Assembly: GCF_009601505.1 (NCBI RefSeq)
Contig: NZ_WITC01000100.1
Location: forward strand, 53,628 to 117,627
Direction: 5' to 3'
DNA length: 64,000 bases
Source of the DNA: Sinorhizobium terangae
GTDB lineage: Bacteria > Pseudomonadota > Alphaproteobacteria > Rhizobiales > Rhizobiaceae
In this document: piece by piece, positions 37,271 to 46,167 of the stretch
Numbering within the stretch: position 1 is the first letter of the stretch
Layout of the letters: each line of letters starts with the position of its first letter
Program-made: the position numbers and the translations under genes
Notes under the pieces: generated by a model
Seen by the model: only the letters and a program-made list of their open reading frames with translations
The model's database searches: none
What the model was told of the DNA's origin: nothing

Positions 37271-38869
37271 TCACGCCGGCTCGGTCTCGGCCACTTCTGC
37301 GGCCAGGCGCTCGGCCTGCGCCAGCGTCAGATACGTGCGCCGCTGCCATTCCGGGCGTTCGGACGGGCAGTCGGCGCGGAAATGACCTCCGCGGCTCTCG
37401 GTGCGTTGAAGGGCTGCTACGGCGATGAGCTTGGCGGTGGTGATGATGTTAGCGAAGCGCAGGCGGTTGTTGGCGCGCTCCAGCGCCGCAATCTCGCGGA
37501 TTGCCCGCGTCAGGCTCTCGCGCGTGCGGACAACGCCGACACACTCGCTCATCAGGCTGCGCAGGACCTTGAACGGAGGGCTGTCCTCGACCGTCACCGG
37601 ATCGTCGTTCTCGCCGGCGTCGTCGCCCCACTCGGTGAGCTTCGGCGCCGGCAATGTGCCCTTGATGCTTTCCGCAATGCGCGCGGCGAAGACAACGGCC
37701 TCCAGCAACGAATTGGAAGCAAGGCGGTTGGCGCCGTGAACGCCGGTTGAGGTCACCTCGCCCGCTGCCCAGAGACCATCGATCGAGGTGCGGCCCTGGC
37801 CGTCGGTCAACACACCCCCCATGTGATAGTGAACTGCGGGGACGACCGGGATCGGTTGCGTCACCGGGTCGATACTGGCCGCAAGGCAGGAGGCGTATAC
37901 GGTCGGGAACATCTCCGGGAAATGTTTGCCGACCGCCTTGGTGCAATCGAGGAAGGCGCCGCGTCCGGCCTGCACCTCGGCGAAAACGCCACGCGAGACG
38001 ATATCCCGCGGCGCGAGCTCGCCGTCAGGATGAATGTCGAGCATGAAACGATGACCTGCGGAATTGACAAGCACGGCGCCATCGCCGCGCAGTGCTTCCG
38101 TAGCCAAGGGCGCCGGGTCCTTGCCGATATTGATCGCGGTAGGATGGAACTGGACGAATTCCGGGTCGGCGATGATGGCGCCTGCTCGTGCGGCCATGCC
38201 GACACCCTGGCCGCAGGCCTCCCATGGATTGGTCGTGACGGCGTAGAGATGCCCGATGCCGCCGGAGCAAAGAACGACGGCACGGGCCGGGAAGGAAACG
38301 CGGGTCTTCGACTGGCCGGCATCCGGCCTTGCGACGACACCCGAGATGAAGCGCCCCTCGCGCACCAGTTCCTCGACCACATAGCCTTCGATGATGCGGA
38401 TCGACGGGGTCCTGCGCACGGCGGCGATCAGCGCTTCCATGATCGCCTTGCCGGCCATGTCGCCCCTGACGCGAACGATACGCCGCTCGGAATGCGCCGC
38501 CTCGCGCGAAAGCAGGAGCTTGCCTTCCAGGTCGCGATCGAAGGGTACGCCGTATTCGAGGAGGTCATGAATACGCGCCGGCCCCTCGGCGACCATCATC
38601 CGCGTCATCTTCTCGTCGACGATCCCGGCACCGGCCGTGACCGTATCGGCGACGTGCTTCTCGAATGTGTCGCCCGGGCTCATCGCGGCAGCGATGCCGC
38701 CTTGCGCCCAGGCAGACGAGGCGCCGTGGCCGATCGGGGCGGCGGCAAGGATGGTCACGGGACGCGGCGCCAGCTTCAGTGCGCAGAAGAGCCCGGCGAG
38801 CCCGCCGCCGACGATGACTATGTCATCGATGCCGTTGAAAGATTGCGGGCGAAAATGGTCTTTCAGCAT
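37271..38869 (-). CDS. nadB: L-aspartate oxidase
   Basis: FAD enzyme oxidising L-aspartate to iminoaspartate for quinolinate synthesis. The FAD-binding motif [16 protein letters not shown] occurs near the N-terminus, followed by [17 protein letters not shown] and [21 protein letters not shown]-terminal helical domain closes it. ATG 38869 has a ggaggag site about 11 bases upstream and gives 532 residues; an 18-residue upstream extension is rejected. Its product is unstable and passes to NadA, encoded directly upstream. Confidence 0.95.
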   Translation of the reverse strand: MLKDHFRPQSFNGIDDIVIVGGGLAGLFCALKLAPRPVTILAAAPIGHGASSAWAQGGIAAAMSPGDTFEKHVADTVTAGAGIVDEKMTRMMVAEGPARIHDLLEYGVPFDRDLEGKLLLSREAAHSERRIVRVRGDMAGKAIMEALIAAVRRTPSIRIIEGYVVEELVREGRFISGVVARPDAGQSKTRVSFPARAVVLCSGGIGHLYAVTTNPWEACGQGVGMAARAGAIIADPEFVQFHPTAINIGKDPAPLATEALRGDGAVLVNSAGHRFMLDIHPDGELAPRDIVSRGVFAEVQAGRGAFLDCTKAVGKHFPEMFPTVYASCLAASIDPVTQPIPVVPAVHYHMGGVLTDGQGRTSIDGLWAAGEVTSTGVHGANRLASNSLLEAVVFAARIAESIKGTLPAPKLTEWGDDAGENDDPVTVEDSPPFKVLRSLMSECVGVVRTRESLTRAIREIAALERANNRLRFANIITTAKLIAVAALQRTESRGGHFRADCPSERPEWQRRTYLTLAQAERLAAEVAETEPA

Positions 38870-38926
38870 GGTTCGGTAGCTCCTCCAACCGCATGCATGG
38901 GCGCCGGGCCGAGGCCCGGGCATCGA

Positions 38927-40006
38927 TTACTGCTTGAGGTTCACCATGCGCTCGACCGCAAGGCGTGCGCGGCCGGCGATCGCCGGATCGACCAGAACCT
39001 CTTCCGTCATGGTGAGCAGGCTGTCGAGGATCTTCGGCAGCGTGATGCGCTTCATGTGCGGACAGAGGTTGCAGGGCTTGACGAAATTGACGCCCTCGAC
39101 CTCCGCCTGGATATTGGAAGCCATGGAGCATTCGGTGACGAGAAGTACCTTTTGCGGCTGCTTGTCCTTGACGTAGTTGATCATGCCCGAGGTGGAGCCG
39201 GAGAAATCGCAAACGGCGATGACATCGGGGTGGCATTCCGGATGGCCGATGATCTCGATACCCGGATTGGCCTCTTTGTAAGCGAGGAGTTCCGCCGCGG
39301 TGAAACGTTCATGGACCTCGCAATGGCCCTTCCAGGTGAGGATCTTCTTGTTCGTCTGGCGCGCGACATTCATCGCGAGGTATTCGTCGGGAATGCAGAG
39401 GACAGTATCTGACTTCAGGCTCTCGACGACCGCCAGCACGTTGGATGAGGTGCAGCAGATGTCGGTCTCCGCCTTCACTTCGGCCGAGGTATTGACGTAG
39501 GTGACGACCGGCACACCGGGATAACGCTGCTTGAGCAGGCGTACATCCGCGCCGGTGATCGATTCGGACAACGAGCAGCCGGCCTTGGCATCCGGGATCA
39601 GTACGGTCTTTTCCGGGTTGAGCAGCTTCGAGGTCTCGGCCATGAAATGCACGCCGCACTGGACGATGATTTCGGCGTCCACCTTGGTGGCGTCGCGCGC
39701 GAGCTGCAGCGAATCCCCGACGATGTCGGCAACGCAATGGAAAATATCGGGCGTCTGGTAGTTGTGCGCCAGAATGACGGCGTTGCGCTCCTTCTTCAGC
39801 CGATTGATCGCGTGAACATAGGGCGCGTAGGCGGGCCACTCGATGGCCGGGATGAAATCCTTGACCTTCTCGTAAAGATGCGCGGTTTCGCGGGCGATCG
39901 CTGGCGTGTAGGCGAGGTCCGGCTTTTCGATGACACCGAAGCGCGCGGCCGCGCTGACGAATGCCGGGACTGGCGCTGCGTCCGCGCGGAGGTCGAGATT
40001 GCTCAT
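38927..40006 (-). CDS. nadA: Quinolinate synthase A
   Basis: A 4Fe-4S enzyme condensing iminoaspartate with dihydroxyacetone phosphate to quinolinate. Cluster cysteines fall in [20 protein letters not shown] and CNLCPHM. The preferred ATG at 40006 has gaggag about nine bases upstream and gives 359 residues. A longer frame to 40063 would run through the palindromic operator and is rejected. First gene of nadABC; the operator 35-63 bases upstream suggests repression when NAD is plentiful. Confidence 0.95.
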   Translation of the reverse strand: MSNLDLRADAAPVPAFVSAAARFGVIEKPDLAYTPAIARETAHLYEKVKDFIPAIEWPAYAPYVHAINRLKKERNAVILAHNYQTPDIFHCVADIVGDSLQLARDATKVDAEIIVQCGVHFMAETSKLLNPEKTVLIPDAKAGCSLSESITGADVRLLKQRYPGVPVVTYVNTSAEVKAETDICCTSSNVLAVVESLKSDTVLCIPDEYLAMNVARQTNKKILTWKGHCEVHERFTAAELLAYKEANPGIEIIGHPECHPDVIAVCDFSGSTSGMINYVKDKQPQKVLLVTECSMASNIQAEVEGVNFVKPCNLCPHMKRITLPKILDSLLTMTEEVLVDPAIAGRARLAVERMVNLKQ

Positions 40007-40040
40007 CGGGCTTCTCCTCTCCCGCCGTTCCCGGCGGTTT

Positions 40041-40069
40041 CCAATTATGCTCATATTGAGCATAATTGG
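40041..40069 (-). promoter_or_regulatory. Perfect palindromic operator upstream of nadABC
   Basis: Arms ccaattatgctca (40041-40053) and tgagcataattgg (40057-40069) match at all 13 positions around a tat spacer. On the minus strand a ttgacc -35-like hexamer touches its upstream edge. The position before nadA, and a NrtR/NadQ-like regulator gene nearby, suggest the binding site of that regulator. Confidence 0.8.
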
Positions 40070-40171
40070 GTCAAAACAAAAGCGGCCAAGCCGCGGCGAA
40101 TGATTTAGAAAGTTTTGTGACAGATTTCAAGGAGGATGCGCCCTTTTCGGACGCACCGGTATTGTCGCCGG

Positions 40172-41410
40172 TCAGGCCATCGCCGGTCTTGCGACGCCAC
40201 GCTCCTCGATCGGCCAATGGACGATGGCCGCAAAAACACCGAGCGCGACGCCCAGCCACCAGACCGGGTCATAGGACCCGAAGCGGTCGTAGAGGTAGCC
40301 GCCCATCCAGACGCCGAGGAACGAACCGATCTGGTGGGAAAGGAAGACGATGCCGCCCAGCAGGCCGAGATGCCTCGTTCCGAACATGATCGCCACCAGG
40401 CCATTGGTCGGCGGCACGGTCGACAGCCACAGCAACCCCATGACGATGGCGAAGATGATGACCGAGGTCGGCGATTGCGGCAGCAGCAGGAAGGCGGTAA
40501 CGGCGGCCGAGCGGGCAAGATAGATCAGCGCCAGGAAATAGGGCTTCGAATAGCGCTGACCGATGATGCCGGCCGAAAACGACCCGATGATGTTGAAGAA
40601 GCCGATCAGCGCAAGCGCAATCACCGCATAACGAGCATCGATGCCGATGTCGCCGATATAGGCGGGGAAATGGGCGGTGATGAAGGCGACCTGATAGCCG
40701 CAGACGAAGAAGCCCGAAACCAGCAGCAGATAGCTCCTGTGTCCCAATGCTTCTCTCAGGGCCTCGCCAACCGTCTGCTTGTAGTGCGTTTCCGACTGGC
40801 GGCCGGAAGATGCGTTGCCGCTTAAGGGAATTGCGACAAGCGGGACGAGCAGCATCAGCACGCCGAGATAGACCAGGCTGTCGGACCAGCCAAAGGTGGA
40901 AATCAGTCCCTGGCTCAACGGTGCGAACAGGAACATGCCGGCCGACCCTGCAGCCGTGCCAATGCCGAACGCGAGCGAACGCTGCTCCGGCGCGACATTG
41001 CGGGCGAAGGCGGAAAGCACGATGCCGAAGGAACCGGACGCTACGCCGAGACCGACCAGCACGCCGCCGCCGATATGCAGCCAGATCGGCGCATTGGCAA
41101 AGGCCATGATTGTGAGACCCGCCGCATAGATGAGCCCGGACAGCGCCAGCACGCGCCAGGTACCGAACTTGTCGGCTATCGCCCCGAAGAACGGCTGGCC
41201 AAGCCCCCAGCAGAGATTCTGGAGCGCCATTGCGAGGCCGAACGTCGTGCGATCCCACCCGGTGTCGGCAAGCATCGGCAACTGGAAGAAGCCCATGGCG
41301 GAGCGCGGACCGAAGGTGAGCATCGCGATCACGGAACCGGCGGCGATGATCAGCCACGGCAGGCTGCTGCGCTCGGAGACACGGGTTGCGGTGGCAGAAA
41401 CGGCGGACAT
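40172..41410 (-). CDS. MFS transporter, 12 membrane segments
   Basis: A 412-residue major facilitator with about 12 hydrophobic segments in two halves joined by a hydrophilic loop near residues 200-225. Family-like traits include GPRSAMGFFQLPML and IADKFGTWRVLALSG (the loop 2-3 motif region). Substrate is unknown; this MFS subgroup includes monocarboxylate/oxalate-type carriers. Divergence from the nad operon is not seen: it is co-oriented, lying upstream of nadA, with its own 3' end about 100 bases before the nad operator. Confidence 0.85.
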   Translation of the reverse strand: MSAVSATATRVSERSSLPWLIIAAGSVIAMLTFGPRSAMGFFQLPMLADTGWDRTTFGLAMALQNLCWGLGQPFFGAIADKFGTWRVLALSGLIYAAGLTIMAFANAPIWLHIGGGVLVGLGVASGSFGIVLSAFARNVAPEQRSLAFGIGTAAGSAGMFLFAPLSQGLISTFGWSDSLVYLGVLMLLVPLVAIPLSGNASSGRQSETHYKQTVGEALREALGHRSYLLLVSGFFVCGYQVAFITAHFPAYIGDIGIDARYAVIALALIGFFNIIGSFSAGIIGQRYSKPYFLALIYLARSAAVTAFLLLPQSPTSVIIFAIVMGLLWLSTVPPTNGLVAIMFGTRHLGLLGGIVFLSHQIGSFLGVWMGGYLYDRFGSYDPVWWLGVALGVFAAIVHWPIEERGVARPAMA

Positions 41411-41568
41411 GGATGAGCTCCGATCGATGAGGGGCCATGGCTATGTCCCCTCAAACTGATGAGGGCGCATGCTATGGCGACGCTCAAATTGAGGAAAGCC
41501 AATTAATTTGACGATGAGATCACAGGAATTGATGCTGGAGCCGCAGGCAGCCGCTCGCGAATAGTGCG

Positions 41569-42420
41569 TCAATTGGTGGCGCGGATTTTCATCGGCCAGC
41601 GCTCGCCGCGCCGGCGAACAACCCTGGCCTCGTCGCCGAGCCTGACGGTGCCTTCGCCCCGCGGCACGGCATTCCAACCGAAGAGCACGCCCGCCACGCG
41701 CCGGTCAGCAGACATGCGCTTGTCCGCAAGACCTTGGATCGGATTGCCACCGATCCTCTCGCCTGTCAGCTGGTCCTGCGTGGTCATGATGCATCGGGCG
41801 CAGGGTTTGACGAGATCCAAGGTGATGCCCGCGATCTCCAGGCTTTCCCACCAATCTTCTTCCCAGGGGTCGTCGCAATCGATCAGGATGTTGGTGCGGA
41901 AACGCTCCATGCCGACTGGCTCCTGCCCCTTCTCGACCAGCGTGCGGTTGAGATCGGCAAGCGACCCGGTGGTCGTGATGAGGATCGGAAAGCCGTCGGC
42001 AAATCCAACCGGCGCTGCCGCGCCCGCCCATTCGGCGCCGACGAAGCGCTCCGCCTGTTCGTCCATGTGGACGAGCTTCACTGACCGCCCCAACCAGCCG
42101 GAAAGCGCGTCATTGGCCGCATCGTCGGCCACCGCGGCATCAACATCGCTCGACCAGACGCGGACATCGAGCCGACGATCCGGATCGAAGCGCACCGCCA
42201 ATTCGTTGCCGTCCATTTTCAGGTGCACGCCGCCGTCGATGTGCGCCGCTTCGACCTGCGCCAGCGCCTGCAACTCGCGCTGGGTGATGAAATGGCCATC
42301 CGGTTCGACCACCATGAAGCGCCGGTCGCCGGCGAGCCCATCGACATTGACCGTCACTTCGGTTTGCGGAATGGCGCGGCCGCTCTTCAGGGGATGGATG
42401 TTAAGGCCGGTCACTTTCAT
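41569..42420 (-). CDS. MOSC domain-containing protein (YcbX/mARC type)
   Basis: A 283-residue molybdenum cofactor-binding protein. The N-terminal MOSC_N barrel (LNIHPLKSGRAIPQTEVTVN) is followed by a MOSC domain. The likely Mo-ligating cysteine lies in LVKPCARCIMTTQDQLTG. Relatives reduce N-hydroxylated compounds. No iron-sulfur ferredoxin domain is fused at the C-terminus, unlike E. coli YcbX, so an external electron donor would be required. ATG 42420 gives the family N-terminus; the longer frame is rejected. Confidence 0.9.
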   Translation of the reverse strand: MKVTGLNIHPLKSGRAIPQTEVTVNVDGLAGDRRFMVVEPDGHFITQRELQALAQVEAAHIDGGVHLKMDGNELAVRFDPDRRLDVRVWSSDVDAAVADDAANDALSGWLGRSVKLVHMDEQAERFVGAEWAGAAAPVGFADGFPILITTTGSLADLNRTLVEKGQEPVGMERFRTNILIDCDDPWEEDWWESLEIAGITLDLVKPCARCIMTTQDQLTGERIGGNPIQGLADKRMSADRRVAGVLFGWNAVPRGEGTVRLGDEARVVRRRGERWPMKIRATN

Positions 42421-42499
42421 GTCGATCTTCCCGAGCTCAGAAATTGATTCAGGCCGCTCGCAATCTGATTCACGGAGCGGCGCCAATCCGTTGAAAGAT

Positions 42500-43156
42500 T
42501 TAGATTTCATCCAGCAGCATGGCAAGTACGCCACGCAGCCGTGCTTGCCGCTCCGCCGCCAGCCGACGCCCTGTCGCCGTCTGGAAGCCGTCCGCTAGAC
42601 GAAATAGCTTCGTCTCGAAGTGATCGATCGCGAAGGCCTTGTCGTCGAGCGTTCGGTTCTCGGCCAACGGATCGAGCGGATCATAGAGCCCGCTGCCCAT
42701 GCGTCCGGCGATGTAGAAGCAGCGCGCCGCACCGACCATGCCGATCGCGTCGAGCCGGTCTGCATCCTGCAAGATCTTCGCCTCCAGCGTTTCCGGCGGC
42801 AAGTTGGCGGAGAAGCTGTGCGTCAGAATCGCATGGGCGACCGGCGAAATGTCCGCCGTGCGCCAGCCGAGTCCGTCGAGAATTTGCCATGCCTTCTCGG
42901 CAGCAAGCCGGGAAGCCTCGGCGCGTTGCGGCGAATTCTTCTCGACCGAAACGCAATCGTGGAGCAGGACGGCGGCTGAGAGAATGCGCGGGTCGCCACC
43001 CTCCTCGGCCTGAATGCGCGCGGCATTCTTCCAGACGCGAATGAGGTGAGACGCATCGTGCGAACCGTCGCCGTCGGCGAAGGCATGCGGCAGGAGTTTC
43101 GCGGCAAGCTCGTAATGTGGTGCAAAGGCTGCGGCCAGTTCCGGAAGGCGTGTCAT
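42500..43156 (-). CDS. HD domain phosphohydrolase
   Basis: A 218-residue HD-superfamily hydrolase. Metal ligands are visible in GSHDASHLIRVWKNA, the HD pair in AVLLHDCVS, and the Asp in DADRLDAIGMVG. This resembles the YedJ/PacA-like predicted hydrolases. Its start overlaps the stop of the DUF2339 gene upstream by four bases (ATGA), so the two are translated together. Substrate unknown. Confidence 0.85.
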   Translation of the reverse strand: MTRLPELAAAFAPHYELAAKLLPHAFADGDGSHDASHLIRVWKNAARIQAEEGGDPRILSAAVLLHDCVSVEKNSPQRAEASRLAAEKAWQILDGLGWRTADISPVAHAILTHSFSANLPPETLEAKILQDADRLDAIGMVGAARCFYIAGRMGSGLYDPLDPLAENRTLDDKAFAIDHFETKLFRLADGFQTATGRRLAAERQARLRGVLAMLLDEI

Positions 43157-45972
43157 GCGCGGCTTGTCCTTTCGCCTGCCTCAGCCGCGGTTGCTGCAGC
43201 GCCGGCCGGGCCACCACTCCCCGTGTTGGACAGGATCTTCTGGTAGAAGAGGCCGATACCGATCAGCACGCCGCCGAGCCCGATGAAGGACAGGGCGCGC
43301 AGGAAGCCTTCCAGATTCGACATGTCGATGAGGAAGACCTTGAGCACGGCGATGAAGACGAGCGCGGCCGAGGCAATCCGGATGCTTTTCGCATTGAAGC
43401 GCGAGCCGGCGACCAGGAGCAGCACGCCGAGTACGAGCCAGACGACCGAATAGGTGTAGGTTTCCCCCTGAAGGAAGCCCCTCCAGTCCGCGACATTCTC
43501 CCCTTGCCAGAAGCGGCGAACGCTGAGGCTCGCCCAGGCAAAGGCGAGGACGGCGCCGCCTACCGCAAGCGCGGCCACATAAGGCCATGGGCGCTTGTCG
43601 CGCGCATACCAGGAGAGGCCGGCATAGGCGATGCCAGGCAGCAGATAGCCGATGAAGAGCAGATCGAAGAACGGGATACTGCCAAGCAGTTCGCCGCTGA
43701 AATACGGATTGAGGCTGAAAAGGTGCGCCGAAAGCACCGATAGCATCGAGAGCACGCCGAGCCCCATGCCGCCGTAACGGAACACCGGACTCGGCGACCT
43801 CGTATCCAGGGTCATGAAGATACCGGACGCGCCGATTGCGATGAGCGTATAGATAGACTGCTCCGCAAGCGTCGGAACAGAGCTATCCAATACGCCGCCG
43901 TTCATTGCGTGGCGAACAAGGATTGCCAGTGTCAGCAACACGAAAAGGCTCGCAAGCGCCTGCAGCAGATTGCGCACACGCGCCGACGGCGAGGCGCGAA
44001 GCAGATAGGCGGACGCCACCAGCAGCAATGCCGGAATGCCGTAGCCCGGCAGGAGGGCATTGAAGACGGGCGTCGTCGAGAGCTTGCCGGCGCCGACGAT
44101 CGTCGGCTCCCAGCCGATCCGCGCCAGCACCACCAGGGCAGATCCGACGGTTATCCAGGGCAGAACGGGCCAGGAGCGGGCGCGTGCGGCGAAGGTGTCG
44201 CCGGCGCCGAGCAGAGCGATCGCAAGGGTGGTGACGAGGCCGTCCGTCCAGGCATGCAGGCCGAGGACGAAGAGGCCGAAGGAGCCCGCAACCGACAGCC
44301 CGCCGGCGATATGCAAATCCCTCGTGTCTGCGCTTCGGCGGTATAACCACTCCACGAGAGCAAGGAGAAGCAAGCCGCTGACGAAGGCTGCAAGCCCATG
44401 TGGCAGATCGAACGCGAATTTGCCGGTCATGAGGAAGGACATGGCCAAAAGCGCGTTCGGCGCGATGGCGGCGATGCCCGCCCACAGGACGGCAAACTGC
44501 GAACGGGTCTCGAGCCGCCTGGCGAGCACGAAGGAAGCCAAAAGGACGAAGACGGCCGACAGCACCATCGCGGTCAGCATCGCCGTGCCGCCGGAAACGA
44601 CGATCTCGGGCTGCGCGCGAGACGGGTCGAGATAGGCAAGAACATTGCTGAGCGCAGTCAGGCTCCACGTGCCGGCAATCGCGCCGAAGGTGGCGAAGAG
44701 GGCCGGATAGATTGCCGTTGCCCTCAGTGCGCCGACCAGGGCCAGCGCTGCGATTAACGCGACAAATTCCTGGACCGGGAAACGTGCGGCGGTAACAGCC
44801 GGGCTGATGAGGAGGAGTGCCAGAACCGTTGCGGCGATTGCGGCCGAAACGGTGACTGCCGCGTGGGGCGGCGCGAACAGCCTTTCCCATCGGCCGGCCG
44901 CGGTCGCCGCAGCACGCCCTGTCCCCGGCCCGTCCTCTGCCGCTCGCTCGGCGGCGCCGGGCCAGACCAGTCCGACGCCCGCGATCATCACCAGGAGCGC
45001 GAAAGTGACGGGTGGAGCCTCGAAGGGCGTCACACCGACAACATAGGCGAGTCCCCAGAGGCCAAGCCCGACATTGGCAAGCGTCGGCACAACCGTCCAG
45101 CGGCGCAGGCGCGAGGCGCAGAGCGTTGCAAGCCAGGCAATCGAGAGGAAGCCGAACAGCACCCAGGGTCGAGGTTCTGCGCTCGATACAAACAGGGGTG
45201 TGAGCAATGAGGCGAGAAGCCCGAGTCCGGCAAGGGCCTGGCCATGCAGCAGCGACAAGGCCACAGTCACCAACGAAACCAGCGCCAGCAACGCGAAAGC
45301 GGTCGCGGTGCCGATGAATCCATAAATACCGTGGGCGGCGTATACGACACCGAACAGCGTGACCGCGCCGGCGGCCGTCAGCACGCCCGGGATCATTGCA
45401 TGACGGAACCTGTCGGCAATCGTCGGCACCGCGCGGCGGCGGATCACTTCGCCGGCGATCCCAAGCACAAGACCGAAAGCCGCCGCGAGCGCCAGTCGAA
45501 CGGCCGGGCTCAGCAGTCCTGCGTCGATCGAATATTGCACGAGGAAGTAACCACCGAGCGCCAGCGCCAGACCGCCGACCCACACGGGCCATTGGCCGCC
45601 AATTCGGCTCTCGAGGCTCTCCGTCGCGGCTGGCTCTACCGTGACCGCCGCAGCGACCTGTTCGTCCTGGCCCGCCTCCTCAACCTTCTCCCGCTCCGCA
45701 GTCTCCCCGCCGAAGATGCGCGCGCCTTCTCGCGCCGCCCGCGACCAGGGGCCTTCCTTTCCTTCGTCTTCAGAAGCGATCGCTTCCGTAGCCTGCGCCT
45801 CTTCAGCCGCCTGCGAGGGGGCAGATTCGGGCGCGGTCTGTCGCTCGCTCAATCGAGCGATTTCGGCCTTCAGCGAATTGATTTCGTTCTCCAGCCGCTC
45901 CGCGGTCTTTCGGCCACCGAGAAAGGCGGCAAGCGCCATGGCAAAGGCAACAAAGGCAATGACTTCCAGCAT
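43153..45972 (-). CDS. DUF2339 domain-containing giant membrane protein
   Basis: A 939-residue inner membrane protein. After one N-terminal anchor (VIAFVAFAMALAAFLG) comes a short coiled coil (ERLENEINSLKAEIARLSER) and an acidic low-complexity linker to about residue 120. From about residue 125 (IGGQWPVWVGGLALALGGYF) to the end there are more than 20 hydrophobic segments. DUF2339 function is unknown. ATG 45972 is supported by a ggggaaaag site and by the anchor; a 60-residue longer frame would run close to the phoX promoter. It is translationally coupled to the HD gene. Confidence 0.88.
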   Translation of the reverse strand: MLEVIAFVAFAMALAAFLGGRKTAERLENEINSLKAEIARLSERQTAPESAPSQAAEEAQATEAIASEDEGKEGPWSRAAREGARIFGGETAEREKVEEAGQDEQVAAAVTVEPAATESLESRIGGQWPVWVGGLALALGGYFLVQYSIDAGLLSPAVRLALAAAFGLVLGIAGEVIRRRAVPTIADRFRHAMIPGVLTAAGAVTLFGVVYAAHGIYGFIGTATAFALLALVSLVTVALSLLHGQALAGLGLLASLLTPLFVSSAEPRPWVLFGFLSIAWLATLCASRLRRWTVVPTLANVGLGLWGLAYVVGVTPFEAPPVTFALLVMIAGVGLVWPGAAERAAEDGPGTGRAAATAAGRWERLFAPPHAAVTVSAAIAATVLALLLISPAVTAARFPVQEFVALIAALALVGALRATAIYPALFATFGAIAGTWSLTALSNVLAYLDPSRAQPEIVVSGGTAMLTAMVLSAVFVLLASFVLARRLETRSQFAVLWAGIAAIAPNALLAMSFLMTGKFAFDLPHGLAAFVSGLLLLALVEWLYRRSADTRDLHIAGGLSVAGSFGLFVLGLHAWTDGLVTTLAIALLGAGDTFAARARSWPVLPWITVGSALVVLARIGWEPTIVGAGKLSTTPVFNALLPGYGIPALLLVASAYLLRASPSARVRNLLQALASLFVLLTLAILVRHAMNGGVLDSSVPTLAEQSIYTLIAIGASGIFMTLDTRSPSPVFRYGGMGLGVLSMLSVLSAHLFSLNPYFSGELLGSIPFFDLLFIGYLLPGIAYAGLSWYARDKRPWPYVAALAVGGAVLAFAWASLSVRRFWQGENVADWRGFLQGETYTYSVVWLVLGVLLLVAGSRFNAKSIRIASAALVFIAVLKVFLIDMSNLEGFLRALSFIGLGGVLIGIGLFYQKILSNTGSGGPAGAAATAAEAGERTSRA

Positions 45973-46074
45973 CTTTTCCCCGACCGGCAATCTCCGCAGG
46001 TTGCTCGCGACCATACAGGTTTTCGCACAAGCGCCAAATGCATTGACGGACGGCGCAGCAATCTCTTCACTGAA

Positions 46075-46092
46075 CTGTCGCGGAACTGTCAT
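46075..46092 (+). promoter_or_regulatory. PHO box upstream of the PhoX gene
   Basis: Direct repeats ctgtcgc (46075-46081) and ctgtcat (46086-46092) lie 11 bases apart, matching the PhoB site pattern of two 7-base repeats with a 4-base spacer. The second unit is a perfect consensus; the first departs at its last two bases. It sits 76 bases before the PhoX start and implies induction by phosphate starvation. Confidence 0.7.
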
Positions 46093-46167
46093 GAACTTGC
46101 TGCTACAGCGGCAGGCGGACGTCGCAGAACAGGCGGCGGCTCTATCGTTCAATGAGGAGAACCGGCA

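Noticed and set aside
37823..39412. 529-codon plus-strand frame across nadB and nadA
   Set aside because: Shadow frame opposite two certain enzymes; Arg/Gly/Asp-rich without recognisable motifs.
40007..40063. Longer nadA N-terminus starting at 40063
   Set aside because: It would start inside the perfect palindrome, lacks a ribosome site and adds a non-conserved Arg-rich stretch; the ATG at 40006 has a strong gaggag site.
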